Source of the DNA: Prochlorococcus sp. AG-347-I04
GTDB taxonomy: Bacteria; Cyanobacteriota; Cyanobacteriia; PCC-6307; Cyanobiaceae
Length of the DNA: 64,000 bases
Direction of reading: 5' to 3'
Assembly: GCA_003281625.1 (NCBI GenBank)
Contig: QCBL01000003.1
Span: forward strand, 1 to 64,000
A program made the translations under genes and the position numbers. Shown here in pieces: positions 8,579 to 17,743 of the stretch; the stretch's first letter is position 1; each line of letters begins with the position of its first letter. A model generated the notes under the pieces. It worked only from the letters and a program-made list of their open reading frames with translations. It did no database searches and was not told the DNA's origin.

Positions 8579-8881
8579 GTGGCTGATAATAGTAATGAGA
8601 ATATTGAAAAAAATATTCCCGAAAAAGGACCTTTAAATTTTATTGTTGGATCATTAACAAGTTTCTTATTATTTATATTTTTTTATTTTTTAAGTAATAA
8701 AATTGCAATTTATTTTTCAGTACATAAACCATCTAATTCTTCTGAAATAGTCCAAAATATTTCTTCTAGTATTAATACCTTAATAATTGGATTATCTTTT
8801 TTGCTAACTTTCTCTTTTGCTTTTATAGGTATAGGACTTTTTATTGTATTTATTCGCAGTTTTTTTCTGAAGAAAAATTGA
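8579..8881 (+). CDS. DUF3082-type small membrane protein
   Basis: A 100-residue protein with a polar N-terminus and two hydrophobic helices (about 20-47 and 66-96), the second ending in a basic RSFFLKKN tail. Layout and length fit the cyanobacterial DUF3082 family of unknown function; the assignment rests on my recollection of the pattern GPLNFIVGSLTSFLL. A GTG start at 8579 is the only sensible start. It lies 25 bases after ispE and 34 bases before a 31-codon membrane peptide gene, all on plus strand, leading to pdhB. Confidence 0.7.
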   Translation: MADNSNENIEKNIPEKGPLNFIVGSLTSFLLFIFFYFLSNKIAIYFSVHKPSNSSEIVQNISSSINTLIIGLSFLLTFSFAFIGIGLFIVFIRSFFLKKN

Positions 8882-8915
8882 ATTGCCAATATTATTAAGA
8901 AAACACTTTCTTTGA

Positions 8916-9011
8916 ATGTCTTTACATGACTTAGGCCTTTTAGTCCTTTTACTTTCACCGGGAATGATTTTATCAATATTACTACTCATAACCTTCGCTG
9001 AAGGAGGTTGA
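8916..9011 (+). CDS. 31-residue single-pass membrane peptide, function unknown
   Basis: A short ATG-to-TGA frame encodes 31 residues. They are MSLHDLGL, a hydrophobic run of about 20 residues interrupted by SPGM, and the tail TFAEGG. This composition, with a Pro-Gly kink inside one membrane helix and a short charged end, is like the tiny subunits of cyanobacterial photosynthetic and NDH-1 complexes. I cannot match it to a named one. It lies in the 179-base gap between the DUF3082 gene and pdhB. The coding case rests on length, hydrophobicity and the neat fit between neighbours. A purely chance frame is possible but less likely. Confidence 0.55.
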   Translation: MSLHDLGLLVLLLSPGMILSILLLITFAEGG

Positions 9012-9060
9012 ATTATTCGAAGTGGTAGGATTATATATGTGATTAATTAGGTAATTAATT

Positions 9061-10044
9061 GTGGCTGGAACTTTATTATTTAATGCTTTGAAAGAGGCGA
9101 TTGATGAAGAAATGGCAAATGATGTAAATGTTTGCGTAATGGGGGAAGATGTTGGTCAATATGGAGGATCTTATAAAGTAACTAAGGATTTATATGAAAA
9201 ATATGGAGAGTTAAGAGTCTTAGATACTCCAATTGCAGAGAATAGTTTTACAGGTATGGCTGTAGGTGCAGCAATGACTGGCTTAAGACCAATAGTAGAA
9301 GGTATGAATATGGGTTTTTTGCTTTTAGCTTTTAATCAGATATCAAATAATATGGGTATGCTTAGATATACAAGTGGTGGAAATTATAAAATACCAGCAG
9401 TAGTTCGAGGACCTGGAGGAGTTGGTCGTCAACTTGGTGCTGAGCATAGTCAAAGACTTGAAGCATATTTTCATGCAGTTCCTGGTATAAAGATTGTTGC
9501 ATGTAGTACACCCACAAATGCTAAAGGTTTAATGAAAGCAGCTATAAGAGATGATAATCCGGTTCTATTTTTCGAACATGTTCTTCTATACAACTTGTCT
9601 GAAGAATTACCTGAGGGTGATTATACTTGCGCTTTAGATCAGGCTGACGTTGTAAAAGAAGGTAAAGATATTACTTTATTGACTTATTCAAGAATGAGAT
9701 ATCACAGCCTTAAAGCTGTTGAAGAATTAGAAAAAAAAGGAATAGATGTTGAGTTAATAGATCTAATAAGTTTAAAACCATTTGATATGGAAACCATCTC
9801 AAAATCAATAAGAAAAACAAATAAAGTAATTATTGTTGAAGAATGTATGAAGACTGGAGGTATTGGTGCAGAATTAATTGCCTTGATATCAGAAGAATGT
9901 TTCGATGATCTTGATGCCCGACCAATTAGATTATCTAGTCAGGATATTCCAACTCCCTATAATGGAAATCTTGAGAATTTGACAATAATCCAACCACATC
10001 AAATAGTTGAAAAAGTTGAAGATTTAATTAATGGGAGTATATAG
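9061..10044 (+). CDS. pdhB: Pyruvate dehydrogenase E1 component, beta subunit
   Basis: With the alpha subunit, decarboxylates pyruvate using thiamine diphosphate, feeding acetyl groups to fatty-acid synthesis. The 327-residue sequence is a complete E1-beta. It has [20 protein letters not shown] near 27-46, [18 protein letters not shown] near 57-74 with the conserved Glu, the [16 protein letters not shown] segment near 127, and the C-terminal transketolase-like domain ([17 protein letters not shown]). A GTG start at 9061 gives the usual N-terminus [13 protein letters not shown]. The alpha-subunit gene is not in the window. secD starts three bases after the stop, so the two are surely co-transcribed. 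Confidence 0.97.
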   Translation: MAGTLLFNALKEAIDEEMANDVNVCVMGEDVGQYGGSYKVTKDLYEKYGELRVLDTPIAENSFTGMAVGAAMTGLRPIVEGMNMGFLLLAFNQISNNMGMLRYTSGGNYKIPAVVRGPGGVGRQLGAEHSQRLEAYFHAVPGIKIVACSTPTNAKGLMKAAIRDDNPVLFFEHVLLYNLSEELPEGDYTCALDQADVVKEGKDITLLTYSRMRYHSLKAVEELEKKGIDVELIDLISLKPFDMETISKSIRKTNKVIIVEECMKTGGIGAELIALISEECFDDLDARPIRLSSQDIPTPYNGNLENLTIIQPHQIVEKVEDLINGSI

Positions 10045-10047
10045 GCA

Positions 10048-11517
10048 ATGAAAAGAAGGCAAGGTTGGCTTTTCTTTATTATATTTCTATTTACTTTATC
10101 TGTTTATCTATTAATTAATTATCCCTTACAGTTGGGATTGGATTTACAAGGGGGTTCTCAACTTACATTACAAATTATTAAAGAGGAAGGTAAGGTAACA
10201 AGGGATGAACTTGAAGCAGTTAATTCGGTTATAGATAAACGTGTTAACAATTTAGGTGTTTCCGAGTCTAACTTGCAAACTCTAGGTGGTGATCAATTAA
10301 TTTTAGAATTACCTGGAGAACAAAATCCAGCAGTTGCCTCAAGGGTTTTAGGTAAGACTGCTTTATTAGAATTTAGAACCCAAAGAGAAGGAACATCTAC
10401 AGATTTAAAAACCCTGCAACTTCAGAGATTGAGTATTAAAGAATTAATTGAACAATATCCCTTTGCGGAAAAAAGTCAAAATAAAGATAATTCCTTAAAA
10501 ATTATTCAGGATGATCTTAACGTGATAGAGCAAGAATTAAATTACTCTTCAGTTAGTAATGATTTATATGGGAAGTTAATTGAAATTAAAGAATATGTTG
10601 ATAAAGAAATTACTAATTTATTTATTAAAACAGATTTATCTGGTAAGGATCTTATTAGCGCAGGAAGGAGACAAGAGCAAACAAATAGTAATTGGGAAGT
10701 TTTATTGACTTTTAGTAATTCAGGAGGTGAAAAGTTTGCAGAAATCACAAAGTCAATTGCTGGCACTAATAAACTGCTGGCTATCATTCTAGATGGCGAA
10801 TCAATAAGTGAAGCCAGTGTTGGTAATCAGTTTGCTAATACTGGGATTACAGGTGGATCAGCAACAATAAGCGGTAATTTTAGTGCTGAAAATGCTAGAG
10901 AATTAGAAGTTCAACTTAAGGGAGGTTCATTGCCATTGCCAATTGAAATTGTAGAAACTAACACTATAGGGGCTCTGTTGGGATCCACAAATATTTTAAA
11001 AAGTCTTTATGCAGCTATTAGTGGATTATTTTTTGTTGGTATATTTATGATTTTTAATTATAGAATTTTAGGCTTTGTTTCAATTCTCTCTTTAGTACTT
11101 TATGGTTTCTTTAATTTAGCCTTATATTCTTTAATTCCTGTAACTTTGACTTTACCTGGAATATCTGGACTTATACTTAGCATTGGTATGGCTGTTGATG
11201 CAAATATTCTAATATTTGAGAGAATTAGAGAAGAACTAAATAATGGTAATACTCTTACAAGATCTATAGAAAGCGGTTTTCAAAGAGCTAATTCATCCAT
11301 AGTTGATGGCCATATTACAACTCTTTTAAGTTGTTTTGTATTGTTTTTATTAGGGACAAATTTTGTTAAAGGTTTTGCTGCAACATTAGGTATAGGTGTC
11401 TTAATAAGCTTATTTACCTCATTAAATTGTTCTAAAACTATCCTGCGATTTTTTACAACATATCAATCTTTAAGACAAAAAAATCTCTATCTTTCCAGGA
11501 ATAATTTTTCAAATTAA
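10048..11517 (+). CDS. secD: Protein translocase subunit SecD
   Basis: An RND-type inner-membrane (and probably thylakoid) protein that uses the proton gradient to help complete SecYEG-dependent export. At 489 aa it has the SecD plan: one N-terminal membrane helix, then the D1 signature LGLDLQGGSQLTLQI near residues 30-44. The periplasmic P1 domain follows, with VINKR-like VIDKRVNNLGVSE and LILELPG, then GGSATISGNFS. Five C-terminal helices follow, with GMAVDANILIFERIREEL (about 385-402). It starts three bases after pdhB and is followed by secF 22 bases downstream, the standard secDF order. Confidence 0.97.
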   Translation: MKRRQGWLFFIIFLFTLSVYLLINYPLQLGLDLQGGSQLTLQIIKEEGKVTRDELEAVNSVIDKRVNNLGVSESNLQTLGGDQLILELPGEQNPAVASRVLGKTALLEFRTQREGTSTDLKTLQLQRLSIKELIEQYPFAEKSQNKDNSLKIIQDDLNVIEQELNYSSVSNDLYGKLIEIKEYVDKEITNLFIKTDLSGKDLISAGRRQEQTNSNWEVLLTFSNSGGEKFAEITKSIAGTNKLLAIILDGESISEASVGNQFANTGITGGSATISGNFSAENARELEVQLKGGSLPLPIEIVETNTIGALLGSTNILKSLYAAISGLFFVGIFMIFNYRILGFVSILSLVLYGFFNLALYSLIPVTLTLPGISGLILSIGMAVDANILIFERIREELNNGNTLTRSIESGFQRANSSIVDGHITTLLSCFVLFLLGTNFVKGFAATLGIGVLISLFTSLNCSKTILRFFTTYQSLRQKNLYLSRNNFSN

Positions 11518-11539
11518 ATTTTTTATTTCTAATTTTCCA

Positions 11540-12454
11540 ATGAAATACAATCTTGAACTAATAAAAAATAAAAAAAAGATAATTGGTTTTTCAACTGTTG
11601 CTATTTTGCTAAGCCTCTTAGGAATTTTATATTCTACTTTTAATACTTCTTATAAGAAACCTGTCAATTTAGGTATGGATTTTATTGGGGGAAATGAACT
11701 AAGAATAGAGAGAGTTTGCGAAGAAGAATGTTCTAATTATTCCCCTGAGTCGGTTTTAGAAAAGTTAAGAGAGATCTCTAAAAATAAAAATATTTTAAAT
11801 AATATTAAATTGCAGTTCCAAAATAATAATAAATTAATTTCAGTAAGAACCTCTTATTTGAGCGTCGAAGAATCAAATAATCTTATTAATAATCTTGACA
11901 ATATTATTGGGCCTCTAAATTATGAGAGTAAGGATTCAAGATTAATAGGTCCGAAGCTTGGGAAAAGATTGCTTACTAATTGTGTTACTTCGTTGTTAGT
12001 TTCTTTATTTGCAATATCTTTTTACATAACAATTAGATTTGATAAAAAATATGCATTATTTGCACTATTAGCTTTATTCCATGATTTGGTAATTGTTTTC
12101 GGTATATTTTCGTGGTTGGGAATAATATTATCCGTCGAGGTAAATAGTTTATTTGCTGTTTCCTTATTAACCATTGCCGGTTATTCTGTTAATGATACTG
12201 TTGTTATATTTGATAGAATTCGTGAAAATTTAAAATTAGAGAAAGAAGGTTATAACGAAACTATCCAATTATCAGTTAATGAATCATTTAGGAGAACAAC
12301 GTTTACTAGTATTACAACCCTTTTGCCTTTATTAAGCATAATTTTGTTTGGATCTTACTCACTATTTTGGTTCTCTTTGTCCTTATCTTTAGGAATTATT
12401 GTTGGAAGTTATTCAAGTATTTTATTGGCTCCAACTTTGTTGCTGAAAGACTGA
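11540..12454 (+). CDS. secF: Protein translocase subunit SecF
   Basis: Partner of SecD in the SecDF export motor. The 304-residue protein has an N-terminal helix, the F1 signature LGMDFIGGNELRIER (about 43-57), a short periplasmic domain, and a C-terminal bundle of five helices. The bundle carries the conserved AGYSVNDTVVIFDRIRENL (about 213-231) and the RRTTFTSITTLLPLL stretch. Slightly shorter than E. coli SecF (323). It follows secD on the same strand with a 22-base gap. Confidence 0.97.
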   Translation: MKYNLELIKNKKKIIGFSTVAILLSLLGILYSTFNTSYKKPVNLGMDFIGGNELRIERVCEEECSNYSPESVLEKLREISKNKNILNNIKLQFQNNNKLISVRTSYLSVEESNNLINNLDNIIGPLNYESKDSRLIGPKLGKRLLTNCVTSLLVSLFAISFYITIRFDKKYALFALLALFHDLVIVFGIFSWLGIILSVEVNSLFAVSLLTIAGYSVNDTVVIFDRIRENLKLEKEGYNETIQLSVNESFRRTTFTSITTLLPLLSIILFGSYSLFWFSLSLSLGIIVGSYSSILLAPTLLLKD

Positions 12455-12472
12455 ATCTAAACTTCTAATTTT

Positions 12473-12655
12473 ATGAAATTAAATTACTATTTGATAATTT
12501 TATTTTCTTTAGTTTTAATAGATCTCTCTACTGAGTTAAGAATATTATTTGATCATTTTACTTTTAGTTCACTATATTTTGCTATTGGTAAACATCCTTT
12601 AGCTTTCTTTATCCTCTTTTCCTTTCCATATTTATATAAAAAATTAATTAAGTAG
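12473..12655 (+). CDS. 60-residue hydrophobic protein, function unknown
   Basis: An ATG-started frame of 60 codons just 18 bases after secF. It encodes two hydrophobic stretches (about 4-18 and 34-55) separated by a polar loop with LSTELRILFDHFTFSS, and a basic tail YLYKKLIK, so a small two-pass membrane protein is likely. It ends three bases before the stop of the convergent permease gene. No domain is recognised. Position behind secDF may reflect only read-through transcription. It is probably real given the packing and composition. Confidence 0.55.
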   Translation: MKLNYYLIILFSLVLIDLSTELRILFDHFTFSSLYFAIGKHPLAFFILFSFPYLYKKLIK

Positions 12656-12658
12656 TCT

Positions 12659-13702
12659 TTAAATATCTTTAAATGATTCTTTGATTAAAACCTGAATTAC
12701 TACAGCTAATGGAAGAGATAGAATTAATCCTAATGGACCAAAAATGAAGGTGAATCCAAATTGTGAAATTAATGTTAGGCCTGGAAGTAAGTTTGCTTTT
12801 TTCTTCATTATAGATGGCATTATTATATAGCTTTCAATATTTTGAATGATTACATATGCTCCTAATACGGCCAGTGGCTTCCAAAAATTGTCTAGAAGAG
12901 CAATTGAGATAGGAAATATACCACTAATAACTGGACCTATATTTGGTATTACATTAAGAACCATTGCTATTAAAGCGTTTGAGACAACATATTTGACATC
13001 CAAAATAGATAAAACTATTAATGATAATAAACCTACTGATAATGAGCTTATGACCATAGAAAAGGTCCAATTTGCTAATGCAATATTACATTTTTCCAGA
13101 ATATTTCTAAATTTGTTACGGTAATTTTTTGGAATTAATAGAAGTATATTTTCTTTATATTGTTTTGGTTCAATAGAAATCATCAAACTAACAGCTAATA
13201 CGAATATCAATTTCAAAAGACCAGAACCCAGATTTCCTGCTAAATTTATTAAATTCTTAAAACTTTCTTGAATAGCTTTTGCAATAGTTGATACATCCGG
13301 AATGGTAACTACATTATTTATAAGATTGAATATGTCTATAAAGTTTTCTGATTTTTCGCCATAAAACAGGTTATTCAATTTGTTCAGATTAGTATTAATC
13401 AAAATATTTATTTTTGATAAACCATTTGGAATATCAACTAGTATTTCATTGAATTCTTTTATAAACGGAGGCAATACAAGTATAAAAATAGTAAATACTA
13501 TTACTGATATAACAGTTAAAACAAGAAACAAAGAAAGTGATCGAGGAATTTTCAATCCCTTTTGCATTTGATTACATAAATTACATACGATATTTGAAAT
13601 TACTAAAGAACAAATTATTAGTAAGAGAAAATCCCTTAAAGTCCATATTATTAAAGAAGTGATTAAAATTACTGCTAACTTGAAATATGATGAACTACTC
13701 AA
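12659..13702 (-). CDS. AI-2E family (PerM/YdiK-type) membrane permease
   Basis: A 347-residue membrane protein of the AI-2E transporter superfamily. It has an N-terminal pair of helices (residues 8-45), a third helix (about 57-83), and a soluble amphipathic section (90-145). A C-terminal multi-helix block follows, with the family-typical VLNVIPNIGPVISGIFPI (about 252-269) and PLGLILSLPLAVVIQVLIKE near the end. Members export diverse small molecules or ions; the substrate here is unknown. A TTG start at 13702 is used. It lies 13 bases downstream of psb28 on the same strand. Confidence 0.88.
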   Translation of the reverse strand: MSSSSYFKLAVILITSLIIWTLRDFLLLIICSLVISNIVCNLCNQMQKGLKIPRSLSLFLVLTVISVIVFTIFILVLPPFIKEFNEILVDIPNGLSKINILINTNLNKLNNLFYGEKSENFIDIFNLINNVVTIPDVSTIAKAIQESFKNLINLAGNLGSGLLKLIFVLAVSLMISIEPKQYKENILLLIPKNYRNKFRNILEKCNIALANWTFSMVISSLSVGLLSLIVLSILDVKYVVSNALIAMVLNVIPNIGPVISGIFPISIALLDNFWKPLAVLGAYVIIQNIESYIIMPSIMKKKANLLPGLTLISQFGFTFIFGPLGLILSLPLAVVIQVLIKESFKDI

Positions 13703-13715
13703 TTTTCAAAATATT

Positions 13716-14069
13716 CTACTTCTTTTCAGAATATCCTAATCCATTTGATTTGGCATAACTATTTGCAAATCTCATGAATCTATCAAAGTCTGATGTGTTC
13801 TTCCAAATATAAACTGCTTCTAAAAATAAGGGTTCTCCATCAACAAACTTAACTTTAACTTCCCTAGTTAGTATTTCACCTTCGGAATCAATCATACGCA
13901 TACCTGTGATTTCACCGTCTGTAATTGAAGATAATGCCTGTGGTTTTTCGAACAAAAATAATGCTTGGCCAGTGGTACCATCTTTACTCCTAGTCAGTCT
14001 AATTTCAGGCACTACTGGTTCATCAGTTCCCTCATAAAATTGTATTCTTGCAGTTTTATTTGCTGTCAT
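13716..14069 (-). CDS. psb28: Photosystem II assembly protein Psb28
   Basis: Psb28 binds the cytoplasmic face of photosystem II assembly intermediates, near CP47 and cytochrome b559, during biogenesis and repair, and is linked to chlorophyll synthesis. The protein contains the family segments [45 protein letters not shown] and [16 protein letters not shown] prefer the ATG at 14069 (117 aa, [11 protein letters not shown]) to a TTG three codons upstream. It precedes the AI-2E permease gene by 13 bases. Its upstream neighbour mnmH is 60 bases away on the same strand. Confidence 0.97.
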   Translation of the reverse strand: MTANKTARIQFYEGTDEPVVPEIRLTRSKDGTTGQALFLFEKPQALSSITDGEITGMRMIDSEGEILTREVKVKFVDGEPLFLEAVYIWKNTSDFDRFMRFANSYAKSNGLGYSEKK

Positions 14070-14129
14070 AGTATTCAATTAATAATTTTTTATCTTAGGA
14101 AATATTTTCCACATTCGTTTGTAATTATT

Positions 14130-15170
14130 TTATAAAACATTATTTATTAACTCTATGATTCTTTCATCATATTTTTTGTCGGTTAAATCTAATAACCTTA
14201 TATTTGTTTTGCCAACCTTTTCAAATTCATAACACTTATCGTAATAATCTAGTACTGAAGTACAAACTAAGTCCCATTTTTCATTATTAATTGATTCAAG
14301 AGCTATTTTTGTTCTTTGCGGTCCTAATCTTTTTTTTATTCTTAACACAGATTCTTGGAGTTCTTCTTTCTTAAAAACACTATAAGTATCTATCAACTCA
14401 TCTAACCTGTTAGATTTGCTCCTTAAAATTTCAATTCTCCTAGAATCCTTCATCTGATTGAAGAATTCATGAGGAATTTTGCATTTGCCTATATTTGCAC
14501 TTTCAGCCTCTACAAAAATATTATTTGAAGATTTAAAAGAATTTAATTTTTCTGCAATTATATTTTCAAATTGTTCATTTGAAGGTTGTTCTTTCATTCC
14601 TAAACCGCCAAATGTACTTCCTCTATGACAAGCAAATCCTTCAAGATCAATAGTTTGATATTTATATTTCTCTAGTAAGGATAATAATCTTGTCTTTCCT
14701 GTTCCTGTTTTTCCGCCTATAACAACTATATTCCACTTCTTTGAGAAACTATCTAACACCCATCTTCTATATATTTTGTATCCTCCACCGAGAGTAACCG
14801 GATTTAATTTGAATTTATCTAATAACCATGCAATACTTTGTGAACGCATTCCTCCTCTAGAGCAATATATTTTGACCAAAAAATCATTATTTTTATTAGG
14901 AATCTTTCCATAAGAATCAATACTCATGAATAAATTATCAAGAAGTAAATCAATTTTTTTTTCAAAAAATTTTAATCCCTCTATGACTGCTTTTTTTCTT
15001 CCTTCTTTTTTATAAATCGTTCCAATTATAGATCTCTCATCATTATCAAATAGTGGAATATTAATAGAATTAGGCAGGTGTCCTTTATAATATTCACTCG
15101 GGCTCCTAACATCTATAAGCGGTCCTTTAAAACTTCTAAATTTCTCTAGTTCTTTTCTTTTGAAATACAT
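14130..15170 (-). CDS. mnmH: tRNA 2-selenouridine synthase MnmH (SelU/YbbB)
   Basis: In characterised bacteria this enzyme converts 2-thiouridine at the wobble position of Lys, Glu and Gln tRNAs to geranyl-thiouridine and selenouridine. The 346-residue sequence has an N-terminal rhodanese domain with LIDVRSPSEYYKGHLPNSIN (about 18-37) and the catalytic-loop cysteine in YCSRGGMRSQS (about 102-112). A P-loop domain follows, with VIGGKTGTGKTRLL (about 151-164) and the conserved LEGFACHRGSTFGG. It starts with ATG and is divergent from gun4, with 32 bases between the two starts. No selenophosphate synthetase gene is in this window, so the selenation activity is unproven. Confidence 0.93.
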   Translation of the reverse strand: MYFKRKELEKFRSFKGPLIDVRSPSEYYKGHLPNSINIPLFDNDERSIIGTIYKKEGRKKAVIEGLKFFEKKIDLLLDNLFMSIDSYGKIPNKNNDFLVKIYCSRGGMRSQSIAWLLDKFKLNPVTLGGGYKIYRRWVLDSFSKKWNIVVIGGKTGTGKTRLLSLLEKYKYQTIDLEGFACHRGSTFGGLGMKEQPSNEQFENIIAEKLNSFKSSNNIFVEAESANIGKCKIPHEFFNQMKDSRRIEILRSKSNRLDELIDTYSVFKKEELQESVLRIKKRLGPQRTKIALESINNEKWDLVCTSVLDYYDKCYEFEKVGKTNIRLLDLTDKKYDERIIELINNVL

Positions 15171-15202
15171 GATAGTTTTTATTTTTAAATTGATTTTTTA
15201 AA

Positions 15203-15922
15203 ATGAATAAAAAAGAACAAGATAACTATAGTAATGCTACATTAGATTTAATAAAAAAATTTGTAGGTTCCAATCAAAGAAAAAGAATAAATTTATTAAC
15301 GCAAATAGAATCTGAAGTCGAAAATATTTTTAATCTTGGCCCTTCTCTGTTTGATATCTTTGATAGTGATGGAGATGATTGGGCTGCTGGTTGGATATTG
15401 CAAGTTTTAAAAAAATTTAAGCCTGAATTCTTTGAAAACTCTAATTTCAATAATTGGTTTAATACATATTCAGATATTGATATTAATTATGAAGATTTGC
15501 AATTGAGGTTGGTTGAGCAAAAATTTGAAGAGGCAGATAGATTAACAAGTTCCTACTTGCGAAAATTAGCTGGAAAATTAGCCGAAAAACGTGGATATGT
15601 TTTCTATAGTGAAGTTAAGAATATGTCAGGTAAAGATTTAGAAACAATAGATAGATTATGGACTATTTATTCTACTGGTAGATTTGGATTCTCAATTCAA
15701 GCAAAGATATTAAAATCAGTAGGGAAAAAATATGAATTAATGTGGCCGAAAATAGGTTGGAAAAAAGAGGGATTATGGACTAGATATCCTGGATCTTTTC
15801 GCTGGTCATTGGATGCTCCTGATGGACACATGCCTTTAATAAATCAATTAAGAGGAGTAAGACTTATGGACTCCATCCTACGACATCCTGCTATTGCAGA
15901 AAGACATAATAATATTCTTTAA
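15203..15922 (+). CDS. gun4: GUN4-family tetrapyrrole-binding regulator
   Basis: GUN4 binds protoporphyrin IX and Mg-protoporphyrin and stimulates magnesium chelatase (ChlH), the entry to chlorophyll synthesis. The 239-residue protein has a helical N-terminal domain (1 to about 95). The GUN4 core follows, with LQLRLVEQKFEEADRLTS, IYSTGRFGFSIQAKI (about 156-170), PKIGWKKEGLWTRYPGSFRWSLDAP and the C-terminal LMDSILRHPAI. These tetrapyrrole-pocket segments are intact. It starts with ATG opposite mnmH and is followed 48 bases later by an anti-sigma-type kinase gene on the same strand. Confidence 0.94.
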   Translation: MNKKEQDNYSNATLDLIKKFVGSNQRKRINLLTQIESEVENIFNLGPSLFDIFDSDGDDWAAGWILQVLKKFKPEFFENSNFNNWFNTYSDIDINYEDLQLRLVEQKFEEADRLTSSYLRKLAGKLAEKRGYVFYSEVKNMSGKDLETIDRLWTIYSTGRFGFSIQAKILKSVGKKYELMWPKIGWKKEGLWTRYPGSFRWSLDAPDGHMPLINQLRGVRLMDSILRHPAIAERHNNIL

Positions 15923-15970
15923 GTTGAGGTATTCAATAAGTTAAAATTAAGAAAGTATCAAAATATTATT

Positions 15971-16405
15971 ATGTCCTTATTTCGGGGCAAAAATATTTTA
16001 AAAAGATTTTTTGAAAGACCAAAGATTTACTGGTCAAACTACGAATTCGAATCATCATTAGAGTTAAATGAATTTGTAGATCAATTATTAGAACCTATTA
16101 AAAATTATCCATCAAGCTATCTTATCAAACTTGGTTTACATGAAGCTCTAGTTAACGCAGTAAAACATGGAAATAAGTTAGATCCTAAAAAAAATATTAG
16201 AGTAAGGAGAATAATTACTCCTCATTGGTGTGTTTGGCAAATTCAAGATCAAGGTAGTGGTTTAGAAATAAAAAAAAGAGACTTCAAATTACCAAAAAAA
16301 ATAAGTAGTGTAAATGGCCGTGGCTTATATATTATTAGTGAATGTTTTGATGACATTAGATGGAGTAGTAAAGGTAATAGGCTTCAGTTGGCTTTAAAAA
16401 GATGA
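15971..16405 (+). CDS. RsbW-like anti-sigma regulatory factor (Ser/Thr kinase, GHKL ATPase fold)
   Basis: A 144-residue HATPase_c_2 protein. N-box-like LHEALVNAVKHGNK (about residues 57-70) and the G1/G2 boxes IQDQGSGLEI and NGRGLYIISECFDDI are present, so ATP binding is expected. Family members such as RsbW and SpoIIAB phosphorylate anti-sigma-factor antagonists or bind sigma factors; the partner here is unknown and no STAS or PP2C gene is adjacent. Its last 22 bases overlap the end of a convergent minus-strand gene. Confidence 0.85.
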   Translation: MSLFRGKNILKRFFERPKIYWSNYEFESSLELNEFVDQLLEPIKNYPSSYLIKLGLHEALVNAVKHGNKLDPKKNIRVRRIITPHWCVWQIQDQGSGLEIKKRDFKLPKKISSVNGRGLYIISECFDDIRWSSKGNRLQLALKR

Positions 16406-16647
16406 TTTTTACTAGGGCAAGGTTTATCTACGTTAATTTCTTTTAACCATTTAATACTTTCTTCTATATATTCAATAGTTTCCTTTTCATTACAAGAAAG
16501 AATTAAATGGCATAATCCCGCCGAAATTAGTTCTGCAGATCGTTTATATTTATTACCTTTATCTTTATGCCATTTAGAGTGATCAATTTTTAATTTGTCA
16601 TTAAGACTTTGAACAAGCTTAATAGTATCTTTATCCCAATAATTCAT
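16384..16647 (-). CDS. Small conserved-type protein, function unknown (possibly DUF6439)
   Basis: An 87-residue soluble helical protein with a basic Trp-His-Lys patch (SKWHKDKGNKYKRSAELIS) followed by two cysteines in GLCHLILSC and an acidic helix KETIEYIEESIKWL. It has no membrane segment or signal. I recall a similar cyanobacterial family, DUF6439, but cannot confirm the match. It lies 12 bases downstream of... the methyltransferase is upstream in coordinate terms at 16660-17715 but ends before this gene begins on the minus strand, so the two probably share a transcript. Its 3' end overlaps the convergent RsbW-like gene by 22 bases. Confidence 0.65.
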   Translation of the reverse strand: MNYWDKDTIKLVQSLNDKLKIDHSKWHKDKGNKYKRSAELISAGLCHLILSCNEKETIEYIEESIKWLKEINVDKPCPSKNHLFKAN

Positions 16648-16659
16648 AGAAGTTTTTAT

Positions 16660-17715
16660 TTACTTTACAGCGGACCATACTTTAGTCATAAAAAAGGAAT
16701 TTGATTTCACTTTTTTAAATCCTACTTCCTCTACTTTAGAGTCTATATCGTCTTTTATGTAATCACAATAAAAAGGCTCATGAAAAGATTTATGGAAGTT
16801 TTCCATTATCGATATAAAGTCTGGTGAATCACTTATTTGAATTGAATCAGCTAAAACTAGTACTCCCCCAGGCTCAAGAACTCTAAAAAATTCATTTATT
16901 ACTTTAGCTCTAATTGTTCTAGGTAATTCATGAAATAAGTAAACACAAGAAATGCACTGAAAACTATCATTTTCAAAAGGTAATTCCTCAGCATTAGCTT
17001 TTACTAACTGAATTAAATCTCCATCTAAATCTGAAATATATCTACTTGCCTCTTTTAAGTATGAATCAGATAAATCAATTCCTGTAATTTTTTCTTTAGG
17101 AAATGCTGCTCTTAATTGTTTTAATGTCCTTCCTGATCCTGTAGCCACATCAAGTATTTTAATAGAACTTTTTTTTCTATCACTAAAAATTTCTAGTCCT
17201 TCTTTTATTGGCTTAATTATTCTTCTCCTCATTGAGTCAGCACTTCCATTGAAAAGTATCTCTACTTGTAGGTCATAAATGCTAGCCGAAAAATCTGATA
17301 AATAACCATCTGTTTGATGATGAAAATTTCTCAAGTAATATTTAGGATAATTATCTTTATCAATTGATTTTGGTAAATCATCAAAATTTTGTTTTCTGCG
17401 TCTATCCCATGTATTAGGCATATCGAGCCAAATTTTAGGATATTGAGTTAGGTATCTAATCCATGGTTCGTCAAACAATAATTTTTTTGGGTAAATATTT
17501 TTTTCTGCATCATTCCAATCCTCCTCTCTTAATATATCCATTGAACTTTGGATTTGCATTAGAAGATCCTTATCTAAATCAAAATTTTCCAGCTTCGAAT
17601 CGGGGAGAATAAAATTCAATAATCTTGAACTGATCTGCTTGTGAGCGAAACCTGCAATGCTTTTACTTTGTTGTAGCGTTTTATATGCAATTTTTGAAAT
17701 AGATTCCCTAGCCAT
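16660..17715 (-). CDS. Class I SAM-dependent methyltransferase, substrate unknown
   Basis: A 351-residue protein whose second half is a Rossmann methyltransferase. Motif I is ILDVATGSGRTLKQLRAAFP (about 181-200), the acidic motif ITGIDLSDSYLKEAS, then LVKANAEELPFENDSFQCIS and the post-motif RVLEPGGVLVLADS. The N-terminal 150 residues carry RWIRYL-like DEPWIRYLTQYP and NFHHQTDGYLSDFSASIYD, a combination seen in cyanobacterial and plastid methyltransferases related to UbiE/MenG-like enzymes. The substrate cannot be assigned. It is separated from glnA upstream by an intrinsic terminator, so it probably has its own promoter. The small 87-aa gene follows 12 bases after its stop. Confidence 0.85.
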   Translation of the reverse strand: MARESISKIAYKTLQQSKSIAGFAHKQISSRLLNFILPDSKLENFDLDKDLLMQIQSSMDILREEDWNDAEKNIYPKKLLFDEPWIRYLTQYPKIWLDMPNTWDRRRKQNFDDLPKSIDKDNYPKYYLRNFHHQTDGYLSDFSASIYDLQVEILFNGSADSMRRRIIKPIKEGLEIFSDRKKSSIKILDVATGSGRTLKQLRAAFPKEKITGIDLSDSYLKEASRYISDLDGDLIQLVKANAEELPFENDSFQCISCVYLFHELPRTIRAKVINEFFRVLEPGGVLVLADSIQISDSPDFISIMENFHKSFHEPFYCDYIKDDIDSKVEEVGFKKVKSNSFFMTKVWSAVK

Positions 17716-17743
17716 TTTTTAATTTATATACTTATATTCCAAC

